Source: DSOI01 sp041394885 (GTDB taxonomy: Bacteria > Acidobacteriota > Terriglobia > Bryobacterales > Bryobacteraceae). From it: a stretch of DNA of 15,006 nucleotides. The DNA lies in contig JAWKHI010000075.1 in NCBI GenBank assembly GCA_041394885.1, positions 1 through 15,006 of the forward strand. The letters are read 5' to 3'. The notes beneath the pieces are model-generated. The model was not told the origin of the DNA. It made no database searches and saw only the letters and a list, made by a program, of their open reading frames with translations. Below are positions 7,366 through 14,758 of this stretch, piece after piece; position 1 is the stretch's first letter, and every line of letters begins with the position of its first letter. A program made the position numbers and the translations under genes.

Positions 7366-7394
7366 ATGTTAAAACTCCGCGAAGGCGTAGGCAA
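7366..7394 (-). promoter_or_regulatory. Putative sigma-70 promoter of the LRR gene
   Basis: Minus strand: TTGCCT (7394-7389) as -35 and TAACAT (7371-7366) as -10 with a 17-bp spacer. Each box matches consensus at four of six positions. Transcription would begin about at 7359, giving a leader of only about 14 nt with the Shine-Dalgarno site at its 5' end. Unconfirmed but well spaced. Confidence 0.4.
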
Positions 7395-7408
7395 CCACAG
7401 GTAAGGGG

Positions 7409-7438
7409 TTAACAGAGAAGGGAAAATTATGATAGAAT
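7409..7438 (+). promoter_or_regulatory. Putative sigma-70 promoter of the first TonB receptor
   Basis: TTAACA (7409-7414) as -35 and TAGAAT (7433-7438) as -10, separated by 18 bp; each matches consensus at five of six positions. It leaves a leader of about 27 nt before the ATG at 7472, which carries AAGGA at 7461-7465. This is the best promoter match in the window. Confidence 0.6.
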
Positions 7439-7471
7439 CTTAACACTTCACTTCGAGGTTAAGGAACATCC

Positions 7472-10400
7472 ATGCATTACCCTGTTCGTAGCTCTCTTGT
7501 CAGAATATTGCTTCTTGCCGGTCTCGCCGCTGTGCTGACACTGCTTCCCGCCCTTGCGCAGGACACCCGCGGCAAACTCCAGGGCGTGATCGCCGATTCC
7601 ACCGGCGCGGTGGTCTCCGGGGCGGCCGTGACGCTGTCCAACGACAACACCGGTATCGCGGCCAATCGGAACACCAACCAGGTCGGGCAATACCTGTTCG
7701 ACTTCGTGCTGCCCGGCACCTACACCGTCACCGTGGAAATGGAGGGTTTCCGCAAGTTCGTCCAGCGCAACGTTCTGGTGCAGGCGCGCGGCGACGTCAC
7801 CGTCAACGCGACCCTCGAAGTGGGCGCCACATCGGAGTCGGTCACCGTCGAGGCGTCGCCGGTGGCGGTGCAGTTCAACACCACCACCATGGCGCTCACG
7901 CTCGACACCAAGATGGCCAACTCGCTCCCGATCATCCACCGGAACCCCTTCCTGCTGGTTTCTCTGAATCCCGCCACGGTGATCCGGTCGTCCACCGAGC
8001 AGAGCCCGTTCCATCACTGGGCGGCGTCGCAGTTTGACGTGGGCGGCAACACCAGCACCAAGAACGACATTATTCTAGACGGGGCCCCGTCGATGACGGC
8101 GCAGAAGTCGAGCTACACCCCGCCGATGGATTCGGTGCAGGAAGTGAACCTCCAGCAGAACGCGGTGGACGCCGAGTTCGGCCACTCCGCCGGCGGCGTG
8201 CTGAGCGTGTCGATGAAGTCCGGCACCAATGAAATGCATGGTACGGCTTATTACCTGGGCCGCAATCCTGTCTTCAACGCGATGGCCAATCGTGTCAACC
8301 GCGCCGAGAACCTCACCCGTCAGCACGTGTGGGGCGCCACTCTCGGAACTCCGATCCTGAAGAACAAGCTGTTCAGCTTCTTCTCCTACGAAGGTTGGCG
8401 GACGATCGAGCCGCGAGCCCTGCGCGCGACACTGCCCACCGACGCTCAACGCAACGGTGACTTCTCGAGTTCCCTCACGCCCACCGGGCAACTCTCGACG
8501 ATTTACGATCCCTGGACCACCCAGACCGCCGGATCCAACATCACCCGGACCCCGTTTCCCGGCAACCGCATCCCGGCGTCCCGTATCGATCCCACCGCGA
8601 AGGTGTTCGTGGGCGATCTCTGGCAGGCTAACGGCGCCGGCAATGGCCCGGCCCAGGTGGATAATTTCATCACCGGCTATGCCAACCGCTTCCGCTATTG
8701 GAACCTGAGCGAACGCGTGGACTGGAACGTTTCCGACAAGTTCAAGGTGTTCGGCCGCTACACGCAGTTCAAGACCTTCACCGGCGCCGATGACTACACC
8801 AACGGTAGTCCGGCGCAGGCGGTGGATGGATCCAAGCGCCACTCGTTGAGCTTCTCCGGCGACGCCGTCTACACGCTGAACCCGACCACCGTCATCAACG
8901 TTCGCGGCGCCTACAACTCGATCGTCGACTCGTTCGGCGTGCCCTCCGCGACCTTGACCGAATCCGACTTGGGGCGCTTCTGGGGGAACAATGCCTGGTT
9001 CAAGCCCTATCTCGGCGACCTGCCCGACATCTATTATCCGGGTGTGACGGTCCGCACCACCGGCACCAACACAGTGCTCGGCAAGTCCGGCTACTGGTTC
9101 CAGGAGCCCGACTCGTACAACTTCCAGACCAAGATGTCGAAGAGCCAGGGACGCCACTACTGGAAAGTCGGCGGCGAGTATCGCAAGGAGCGGGTGACGG
9201 CTTCGCGTCCGCGCCCCATGGCTTTCGATGTGCGCCCGGACCTGACCACCAACACCTACAATCGCCCCAACATCCGGACCAGCGGCCACGGCTGGGCCAC
9301 CTTCCTTCTGGGTGCGCTCGACCAGAACTCCAACATTCAGTCGATTCCGATCCAGCGCCCCCGTTCGAGCTTCGCGGGCCTTTTCCTGCATGACGACTTC
9401 AAGATCACCCAGCGCCTCACGTTGAACCTTGGAATCCGGTACGAGTATTTCACGGCCCTTTCGGACCCGACCTACCGCATGTCGCGGTTTCTCGATCTCG
9501 GCAATCCGATTCCGGAGTTGCAGGGAACGCAACTGCCGGCACAAGCGCTGGCGCTCGGCGCCTCACCCTCGTTCAACGGCGCCTGGGTGTTCACAGACCA
9601 AGGCAATCCCAATTCCTGGAACGCGCCGAAGAACCTGTTCCTTCCGCGAGCGGGTCTCGCCTGGCGCGTCAACGACAATACGGCGCTTCGAATCGGCTTC
9701 GCGCGCTACATCGTCCCAGCCACCCTGGCCGACGGATTGAGCATCCTCGGGAGTGTTCCTTATCCCGGATTCGACGCCCGAACGAACACCATCGCTCCGC
9801 TCCAGGGCGTTCCGCAGCAAACGCTGAGCGACCCCTACCCTGGCGGTCTGGTTCCGGTGAGCGGCAAGGCGTTCGGCCGCTACACCAATCTCGGCGGTTC
9901 GGCCACCTGGTATCAGCAGAATCTCAATCCCGGCGTGAATGACCGGTTCAATGTCAGCCTGCAGCGCCAACTCCCCGGCCGCATCGTGGCCGACATCACT
10001 TTCTTCATGAACATGGGCCGCAACCAGCCGTTCACCTACGATCGTAATCAGGTGGATCCGCGTATCGGCTACAGCATCGGCAACCAGATCACGACGCCGG
10101 TGGACAATCCCTTCTTCGGCCTGCCCGCCGACAAAGTGCCCGGCCAGTTACGGACCCAGCGCCGCGTGGCCGTCTCGCAATTGCTCCGGCCCTTCCCCCA
10201 GTACACCACTCTGAACGAAACCCTGATCGGCGGACGCAGCAACCGCTATCGCGCCCTGCAGATGCAGTTCCAGCGGCCTTTCGTCAACGGCTTCAACTTC
10301 GTGATCGGGTACAACTATAACCGCGAGCGCAACGAGGAGTTCTACGACGAGCAGGACTACTTCACCAACTCGCTTACCTGGCAGCCGGCCACCAACGCGC

Positions 10401-10912
10401 GTCACCGCCTCACCGGCGCGGCGATCTACGAACTCCCTCTTGGACGGGGACGCAAATACGGCAGCGACATGCATCACGCCGCCGATGCGTTGATCGGCGG
10501 ATGGTCGGTGAGCACCCTGTTCACCTACAACACGGGCATCTACCTCCGGTTCGGCGGACTCGCCGTCACCGGTGACCCCACGCTCGACAATCCGACCAAC
10601 GGCCGGTGGTTCGACACTTCGAAATTCTCCCTGCTCGCTCCGTTCACCCGCCGCAGCAATCCGCTGCAGTATGACGGGCTCACCGGTCCGCGCTTTGTGA
10701 ACTTCGACACCACGCTCGCCAAGGAGTTCTCGATTCTCCCGGAAAACCGGCTGAAGTTCGAACTTCGCGCCGAGGCCTATAACCTGATGAATTCATTCTC
10801 CGGAGAGGATCCCACCACCAACATCAACAGCGCCAACTTCGGCAAGATCGTCTCGCAGAAGCGCGGCGTGTTCGGCCGTCAGATCCAGTTCAGCGGGCGG
10901 TTCGTCTGGTAA
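7472..10912 (+). CDS. Oar-like TonB-dependent receptor, carboxypeptidase-regulatory-like N-domain (paralogue 1)
   Basis: Outer-membrane protein of 1146 residues. A signal peptide covers residues 1-29 (cleavage after LLPALA). A carboxypeptidase-regulatory-like beta domain follows at about 35-115 (GVIADSTGAVVSGAAVTL, YTVTVEMEGF), then the plug region at about 135-270 (QFDVGGN, IILDGAPSM, VQEVNLQQNAVDAEFGHSAGG, SGTNEMHG), and a long barrel to the C-terminus. No separate TonB box is visible. This architecture is that of Oar-like proteins, abundant in Acidobacteriota and usually annotated as TonB-dependent receptors; the ligand is unknown and there is no SusD-like partner here. The last residues are RQIQFSGRFVW: Trp replaces the usual terminal Phe of the outer-membrane insertion signal. 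AAGGA lies 6 nt before the ATG. A close paralogue follows 110 bp downstream. Confidence 0.92.
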   Translation: MHYPVRSSLVRILLLAGLAAVLTLLPALAQDTRGKLQGVIADSTGAVVSGAAVTLSNDNTGIAANRNTNQVGQYLFDFVLPGTYTVTVEMEGFRKFVQRNVLVQARGDVTVNATLEVGATSESVTVEASPVAVQFNTTTMALTLDTKMANSLPIIHRNPFLLVSLNPATVIRSSTEQSPFHHWAASQFDVGGNTSTKNDIILDGAPSMTAQKSSYTPPMDSVQEVNLQQNAVDAEFGHSAGGVLSVSMKSGTNEMHGTAYYLGRNPVFNAMANRVNRAENLTRQHVWGATLGTPILKNKLFSFFSYEGWRTIEPRALRATLPTDAQRNGDFSSSLTPTGQLSTIYDPWTTQTAGSNITRTPFPGNRIPASRIDPTAKVFVGDLWQANGAGNGPAQVDNFITGYANRFRYWNLSERVDWNVSDKFKVFGRYTQFKTFTGADDYTNGSPAQAVDGSKRHSLSFSGDAVYTLNPTTVINVRGAYNSIVDSFGVPSATLTESDLGRFWGNNAWFKPYLGDLPDIYYPGVTVRTTGTNTVLGKSGYWFQEPDSYNFQTKMSKSQGRHYWKVGGEYRKERVTASRPRPMAFDVRPDLTTNTYNRPNIRTSGHGWATFLLGALDQNSNIQSIPIQRPRSSFAGLFLHDDFKITQRLTLNLGIRYEYFTALSDPTYRMSRFLDLGNPIPELQGTQLPAQALALGASPSFNGAWVFTDQGNPNSWNAPKNLFLPRAGLAWRVNDNTALRIGFARYIVPATLADGLSILGSVPYPGFDARTNTIAPLQGVPQQTLSDPYPGGLVPVSGKAFGRYTNLGGSATWYQQNLNPGVNDRFNVSLQRQLPGRIVADITFFMNMGRNQPFTYDRNQVDPRIGYSIGNQITTPVDNPFFGLPADKVPGQLRTQRRVAVSQLLRPFPQYTTLNETLIGGRSNRYRALQMQFQRPFVNGFNFVIGYNYNRERNEEFYDEQDYFTNSLTWQPATNARHRLTGAAIYELPLGRGRKYGSDMHHAADALIGGWSVSTLFTYNTGIYLRFGGLAVTGDPTLDNPTNGRWFDTSKFSLLAPFTRRSNPLQYDGLTGPRFVNFDTTLAKEFSILPENRLKFELRAEAYNLMNSFSGEDPTTNINSANFGKIVSQKRGVFGRQIQFSGRFVW

Positions 10913-10918
10913 CAGCCG

Positions 10919-10928
10919 CTCGCGAGCG
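10919..10928. repeat. CTCGCGAGCG motif behind receptor 1
   Basis: The same 10 bp recur behind receptor 2 at 14479-14488, where they run into the terminator stem. Here they sit 7 bp after the stop within the 12-bp palindrome CGCTCGCGAGCG (10917-10928), but no T-tract follows directly, so a terminator is not supported. Confidence 0.5.
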
Positions 10929-10972
10929 TAGACCGCAAAGGTTTACGTAATTGTTAAATTAATTTTCTTTTG

Positions 10973-10992
10973 CCTCCTGGAGGTGATATACT
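10973..10992 (+). promoter_or_regulatory. Extended -10 promoter with an embedded inverted repeat, second receptor
   Basis: TGATATACT (10984-10992) is an extended -10 element (TGn plus TATACT, five of six matches). No good -35 is seen 17 bp upstream (TTTCTT), which is usual for extended -10 promoters. Immediately upstream, CCTCCTGGAGG (10973-10983) is an inverted repeat with a 1-bp centre that would lie in the spacer and could bind a regulator. The leader to the ATG at 11023 is about 24 nt and contains AGGGGG as ribosome-binding site. Confidence 0.5.
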
Positions 10993-11022
10993 CGCCGAGT
11001 ACGTCACTTTCAGGGGGCTTTC

Positions 11023-14000
11023 ATGGTTTGTAGTACGCTTCGTCGCGTCGCGCTTTGTGTCGCCACGATTTCTATCTCTATGTTCGCGCAGGATACGCGC
11101 GGCAAAGTTCAAGGGCTCGTCAACGATTCCACCGGTGCCGTTGTTGCTGGTTCGGCTGTCACGCTCACCAACGATAACACTGCGGTTTCCGCAACCCAAC
11201 AGACCAATCAGGTCGGCCAGTACCTATTTGACTTCGTGATTCCCGGCAACTATACGGTCACCGTCGAGATGCAGGGTTTCCGCAAGTACGTGCAGCGCAA
11301 CGTGCTGGTGCAGGCGCGTGGCGACGTCACTGTCAATGCCACGCTCGAAATTGGCGCAACCACGGAGTCTGTGACGGTGGAGGCCGCGCCGGTGGCGGTG
11401 CAGTTCAACACCTCGACGATGGCGTTGACGCTCGACACCAAGATGGCCAACAGCCTGCCGATCATCCACCGGAACCCGTTCCTGCTGGTTTCGCTCAACC
11501 CGGCCACCGTCATTCGCTCCTCCACCGAACAGAGCCCCTTCCATCACTGGGCGGCTTCGCAGTTCGACGTAGGCGGCAGCACCAGCACGAAGAACGACAT
11601 CATTCTCGACGGCTCGCCCTCCATGACTTCCCAGAAGTCGAGCTATACGCCCCCGATGGACGCCGTGCAGGAAGTGAACCTCCAGCAGAACGCCGTCGAC
11701 GCCGAGTTCGGCCATTCCGCCGGCGGCGTGCTGAGCGTCTCAATGAAGTCCGGCACCAACGCCTTCCATGGCACCGGTTACTACCTCGGCCGCAACCCCG
11801 TGTTCAACGCGATGGCCAACCGCGTCAATCGCGCGCCCAACCTTACGCGCCAGCACACCTGGGGCGGCACGCTCGGTAACCCCATTAAGCAGAATAAGAT
11901 TTTCAACTTCTTCTCCTACGAAGGCTGGCGGACGATCGAGCCCCGCGAGGTGCGCAACACCCTGCCCACCACCGCCGAAGCCGGCGGCGACTTTTCCAAA
12001 TCCATCAACGTCAGCGGCGGGCTTCGCACCATCTACGACCCGTGGACCACGCAGACCGCCGGTTCCACGGTGACCCGCACCCCGTTTGCCGGCAACATCA
12101 TCCCAGCCTCCCGCATTGACCCCACTTCCAAAGTCGTCATCGGCGATCTCTACAAACCCAACCGCCCCGGCATCGGCAACGCCCAGGTCGACAACTTCCT
12201 GATCGGGTACGCAAACCGGTTCCGCTACTGGAACTTCTCCGATCGTGTCGATTGGAACATCTCCGACAAGTTCAAGGTCTTCGGCCGCTACAACCAGTTC
12301 AAGACCTTCACCGGCGCCGACGACTACACCAACGGCTCGGTCACCCAGGCCGTCGACGGCTCCAAGCGCCACTCGCGCAGCTTCTCCGGCGACGCCGTCT
12401 ACACCCTCAATTCCAGCACTGTGCTCAACGTCCGCGGCGCCTACAACTCCATCACGGACTCGTTCGGCGTTCCTTCCGCCACCCTCACCGAGAGCGACCT
12501 CGGCCGGTTCTGGGGCAGCAATAGCTGGTACAAACCCTACCTCGCCGATCTGCCGGACATCTACTACCCGGGCATGACCATCGCCACCCAGGGAGCCTCC
12601 ACCGCCATCGGCAAGACCGGCTACTGGTTCCAGGAGCCCGATTCCTACAACGTCGAAGGCAAGATGTCCCGCAGCCAGGGACGGCACTACTGGAAGGTGG
12701 GCGGCGAATACCGCAAGGAGCGCACCAATGCGTCCCGTCCGCGTCCGATGTCGTTCAGCTTCAACCCGTCGCTCACCGCCAACACCTACCTCAACCCCGA
12801 CACCCGCACCAGCGGCGACGGATGGGCCACGTTCCTGCTCGGCGCCCTCGACGGCGGATCCAACATCCAGTCGATTCCCATCCAGAAGCCGATCGTCGAC
12901 TACGTCGGCTTGTTCCTGCACGACGATTTCAAGATCACACAGCGCCTGGCCATCAACCTCGGCATCCGCTACGAATACTTCACCGCGATGCGCGACCCCA
13001 CCCGCCGCCTTTCGCGCCTGCTTGACCTCAACAACGCGATTCCCGAATTCCAAGGCGCCAACGCCCCGCAGATTCCCGCCGCCGCAGCCGCGCTCCGCTC
13101 CGCCGGGCCGTCCTACAATGGCGCCTGGATCTTCTCCGACGACAGCAACCCGAATTCCTGGAACGCCCCCAAGAGCATCTTCCTCCCGCGCCTCGGCCTC
13201 GCATGGCGCGCCAACGACAAGACCGCGGTTCGCATCGGCTGGGCGCGCTACGTCGTGCCGGCCACCCTCACCGACGGCCTCAACATCCTCGGTAGCGTTC
13301 CCTACCCGGGCTTCGATGCCCTTACCGCTACCATCGCGCCGCTCCAGGGTGTTCCCCAGCAGCGCCTCAACGATCCCTATCCCGGCGGCCTCGTCCCCGT
13401 CAGCGGAAAGAGCCTCGGCCGCTACACCAACCTCGGTGGCGCAGCCACCTGGTATCAGCAGGACTTCAATCCGGCCGTCAATGACCGCATCAACTTCAGC
13501 CTGCAGCGCCAGCTTCCCGGCAAAGTGCTCGCCGACATTACGTTCTTCATGAACCTCGGCCGCAACGCCCCCTACACCTACGACCGCAACCAGATTGACC
13601 CGCGCATCGGTTACCGGGTGGGCAACGCCGTCACCCAGGCCGTCCCCAACCCGTTCTTCGGCGTCCTTGGCGTCGACAAAATGCCGGGCACGCTCCGCAC
13701 CCAGCGCACCGTTCCGGTTTCACAGTTGCTCCGCCCCTATCCGCAGTACACCACGCTCAACGAAACGCTCGTCGGCGGCCGGTCCAACCGGTACAAGGCC
13801 CTCCAGATGCAGTTCCAGCGCCCCTTCGCCAACGGCTTCAACTTCGTGCTCGGCTACAACTACAACCGCGAGAGCAACCAGGAGTTCTACGATGAGCAGG
13901 ACTTCTACACCAACAACCTCACCTGGCAGCCCGCCGCCAACGCGCGCCATCGTTTCACCGGCGCCGGTATCTATGAGCTGCCCTTCGGTAAGGGCCGCAA

Positions 14001-14457
14001 GTACGGCTCCGGCATGCACCCCTTCGCCGACGCCGTGCTCGGCGGATGGTCCATGAGCGGCCTGTTCACCTTCAACACCGGTGTCTTCCTCCGCTTCGGA
14101 GGCTTGGCCGTCAACGGCGATCCTACCCTTGACAACCCGACCAACTCCCGTTGGTTCGACACGTCGAAGTTCGCGATTCTGCCGGCCTTCACCCGCCGGT
14201 CCAACCCGTGGCAGTACGACAAGCTCACCGGTCCCCGGTTTGCCAATATCGACATGACCCTCGCCAAGGAATTCCGGATCCTTCCCGAAGACCGCCTGAA
14301 GTTCGAACTCCGCGGCGAAGCCTACAACCTGGTGAACGCCTTCTCGGGCAACAACCCGGACCTCAACGTGCGGTCAGCCACCTTTGGGCGGATCATCGCG
14401 CAGAAGCCGGGCGTGTTCGGGCGCCAGATCCAGTTCAGCGGCCGGTTCGTTTTCTAA
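11023..14457 (+). CDS. Oar-like TonB-dependent receptor, carboxypeptidase-regulatory-like N-domain (paralogue 2)
   Basis: Outer-membrane protein of 1144 residues, colinear with the preceding receptor. The signal peptide is shorter and different (MVCSTLRRVA, cleavage after SMFA at residue 22), then QDTRGK begins the carboxypeptidase-regulatory-like domain (about 27-108), the plug region (about 127-262) and the barrel. By eye about four residues in five match paralogue 1; the plug region is near 93% (about 11 differences in 160). Differences cluster in likely loops, for example around residue 390 (YKPNRPGIGNAQ against WQANGAGNGPAQ) and around 680 (GANAPQIPAAAAALRSAGPS). It ends in RQIQFSGRFVF, the normal terminal Phe. 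Wobble positions are strongly C-biased except in the first 60 codons, which use many T-ending codons. Own promoter upstream and a terminator downstream suggest a separate transcription unit. Ligand unknown. Confidence 0.92.
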   Translation: MVCSTLRRVALCVATISISMFAQDTRGKVQGLVNDSTGAVVAGSAVTLTNDNTAVSATQQTNQVGQYLFDFVIPGNYTVTVEMQGFRKYVQRNVLVQARGDVTVNATLEIGATTESVTVEAAPVAVQFNTSTMALTLDTKMANSLPIIHRNPFLLVSLNPATVIRSSTEQSPFHHWAASQFDVGGSTSTKNDIILDGSPSMTSQKSSYTPPMDAVQEVNLQQNAVDAEFGHSAGGVLSVSMKSGTNAFHGTGYYLGRNPVFNAMANRVNRAPNLTRQHTWGGTLGNPIKQNKIFNFFSYEGWRTIEPREVRNTLPTTAEAGGDFSKSINVSGGLRTIYDPWTTQTAGSTVTRTPFAGNIIPASRIDPTSKVVIGDLYKPNRPGIGNAQVDNFLIGYANRFRYWNFSDRVDWNISDKFKVFGRYNQFKTFTGADDYTNGSVTQAVDGSKRHSRSFSGDAVYTLNSSTVLNVRGAYNSITDSFGVPSATLTESDLGRFWGSNSWYKPYLADLPDIYYPGMTIATQGASTAIGKTGYWFQEPDSYNVEGKMSRSQGRHYWKVGGEYRKERTNASRPRPMSFSFNPSLTANTYLNPDTRTSGDGWATFLLGALDGGSNIQSIPIQKPIVDYVGLFLHDDFKITQRLAINLGIRYEYFTAMRDPTRRLSRLLDLNNAIPEFQGANAPQIPAAAAALRSAGPSYNGAWIFSDDSNPNSWNAPKSIFLPRLGLAWRANDKTAVRIGWARYVVPATLTDGLNILGSVPYPGFDALTATIAPLQGVPQQRLNDPYPGGLVPVSGKSLGRYTNLGGAATWYQQDFNPAVNDRINFSLQRQLPGKVLADITFFMNLGRNAPYTYDRNQIDPRIGYRVGNAVTQAVPNPFFGVLGVDKMPGTLRTQRTVPVSQLLRPYPQYTTLNETLVGGRSNRYKALQMQFQRPFANGFNFVLGYNYNRESNQEFYDEQDFYTNNLTWQPAANARHRFTGAGIYELPFGKGRKYGSGMHPFADAVLGGWSMSGLFTFNTGVFLRFGGLAVNGDPTLDNPTNSRWFDTSKFAILPAFTRRSNPWQYDKLTGPRFANIDMTLAKEFRILPEDRLKFELRGEAYNLVNAFSGNNPDLNVRSATFGRIIAQKPGVFGRQIQFSGRFVF

Positions 14458-14478
14458 AATCGAACGTCCCCAGTCCGA

Positions 14479-14488
14479 CTCGCGAGCG
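14479..14488. repeat. CTCGCGAGCG motif behind receptor 2
   Basis: Second copy of the 10-bp motif found behind receptor 1 (10919-10928). Here it starts 22 bp after the stop and its last two bases form the first pairs of the terminator stem. It may be a remnant of the flank duplicated with the gene. Confidence 0.5.
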
Positions 14489-14517
14489 GCCCTGCTTCGG
14501 CAGGGCCGTTTCTATTT
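14487..14517 (+). terminator. Rho-independent terminator of the second receptor
   Basis: A 9-bp perfect stem CGGCCCTGC / GCAGGGCCG (14487-14495 with 14500-14508) closes on the very stable TTCG tetraloop and is followed by the T-rich tract TTTCTATTT (14509-14517). It lies 29 bp after the receptor stop. This is the clearest RNA signal in the window. Confidence 0.92.
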
Positions 14518-14566
14518 GAGCGGGCAGTTTCAGGCTCTTCATCCGATCGATCCTCCCTTTAGTTGG

Positions 14567-14737
14567 GGTTACGTGACACTTTCGGAGGGGGGCATGGTCC
14601 TATGCGTTCTATACTTCGGGTGCCCGGCGGAGGACAATGCTCATCTTAGGGTTCGCCGCACCTCACATGCGCCCACCCCTTTTCGCGGCCGGACGAATAG
14701 TAGCGAGTTCGATGTGAGACCCCCCGATGGGGTAACC
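14567..14737 (+). other. Possible structured leader RNA upstream of the NHL-repeat ORF
   Basis: The roughly 240 bp between the terminator and the ATG at 14759 hold no credible gene. Complementary segments nest well: GGTTAC (14567-14572) with GTAACC (14732-14737), GGGGGG (14587-14592) with CCCCCC (14720-14725), GCAT with ATGC (14592-14605), CGGCGGA (14625-14631) with TTCGCCG (14652-14658), and CTCACAT (14662-14668) with ATGTGAG (14712-14718), which encloses TTCGC/GCGAG. Together they would form a multi-branched fold. ACCCC/GGGGT (14719-14733) could form a competing hairpin that opens both outer helices. I do not recognise a riboswitch class. In G+C-rich DNA several such helices arise by chance, so this is only a candidate. 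Confidence 0.3.
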
Positions 14738-14758
14738 GACGACTAGTCAGAAGAAAAC

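Noticed and set aside
8075..9544. Minus-strand open frames of 489 codons (8075-9544) and 437 codons (11740-13053) inside the two receptors.
   Set aside because: Both mirror the same part of the two paralogues and arise from the wobble bias of the sense genes; no signal peptide, domain or ribosome-binding site supports them.
10917..10928. Palindrome CGCTCGCGAGCG as terminator of receptor 1.
   Set aside because: As RNA it leaves a very short stem and the next T-rich stretch is more than 30 bp away, so termination here is unsupported.
14560..14745. Known riboswitch (c-di-GMP class I, cobalamin) upstream of the NHL-repeat ORF.
   Set aside because: The conserved GCAAAGCC-type core of c-di-GMP-I and the B12-box are both absent; only a generic fold is visible.
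14384..14746. Plus-strand frame of 120 codons running from receptor 2 through the terminator, and its internal ATG at 14594.
   Set aside because: It crosses a strong terminator, has no homology I recognise, and the ATG 14594 part overlaps the candidate folded leader.
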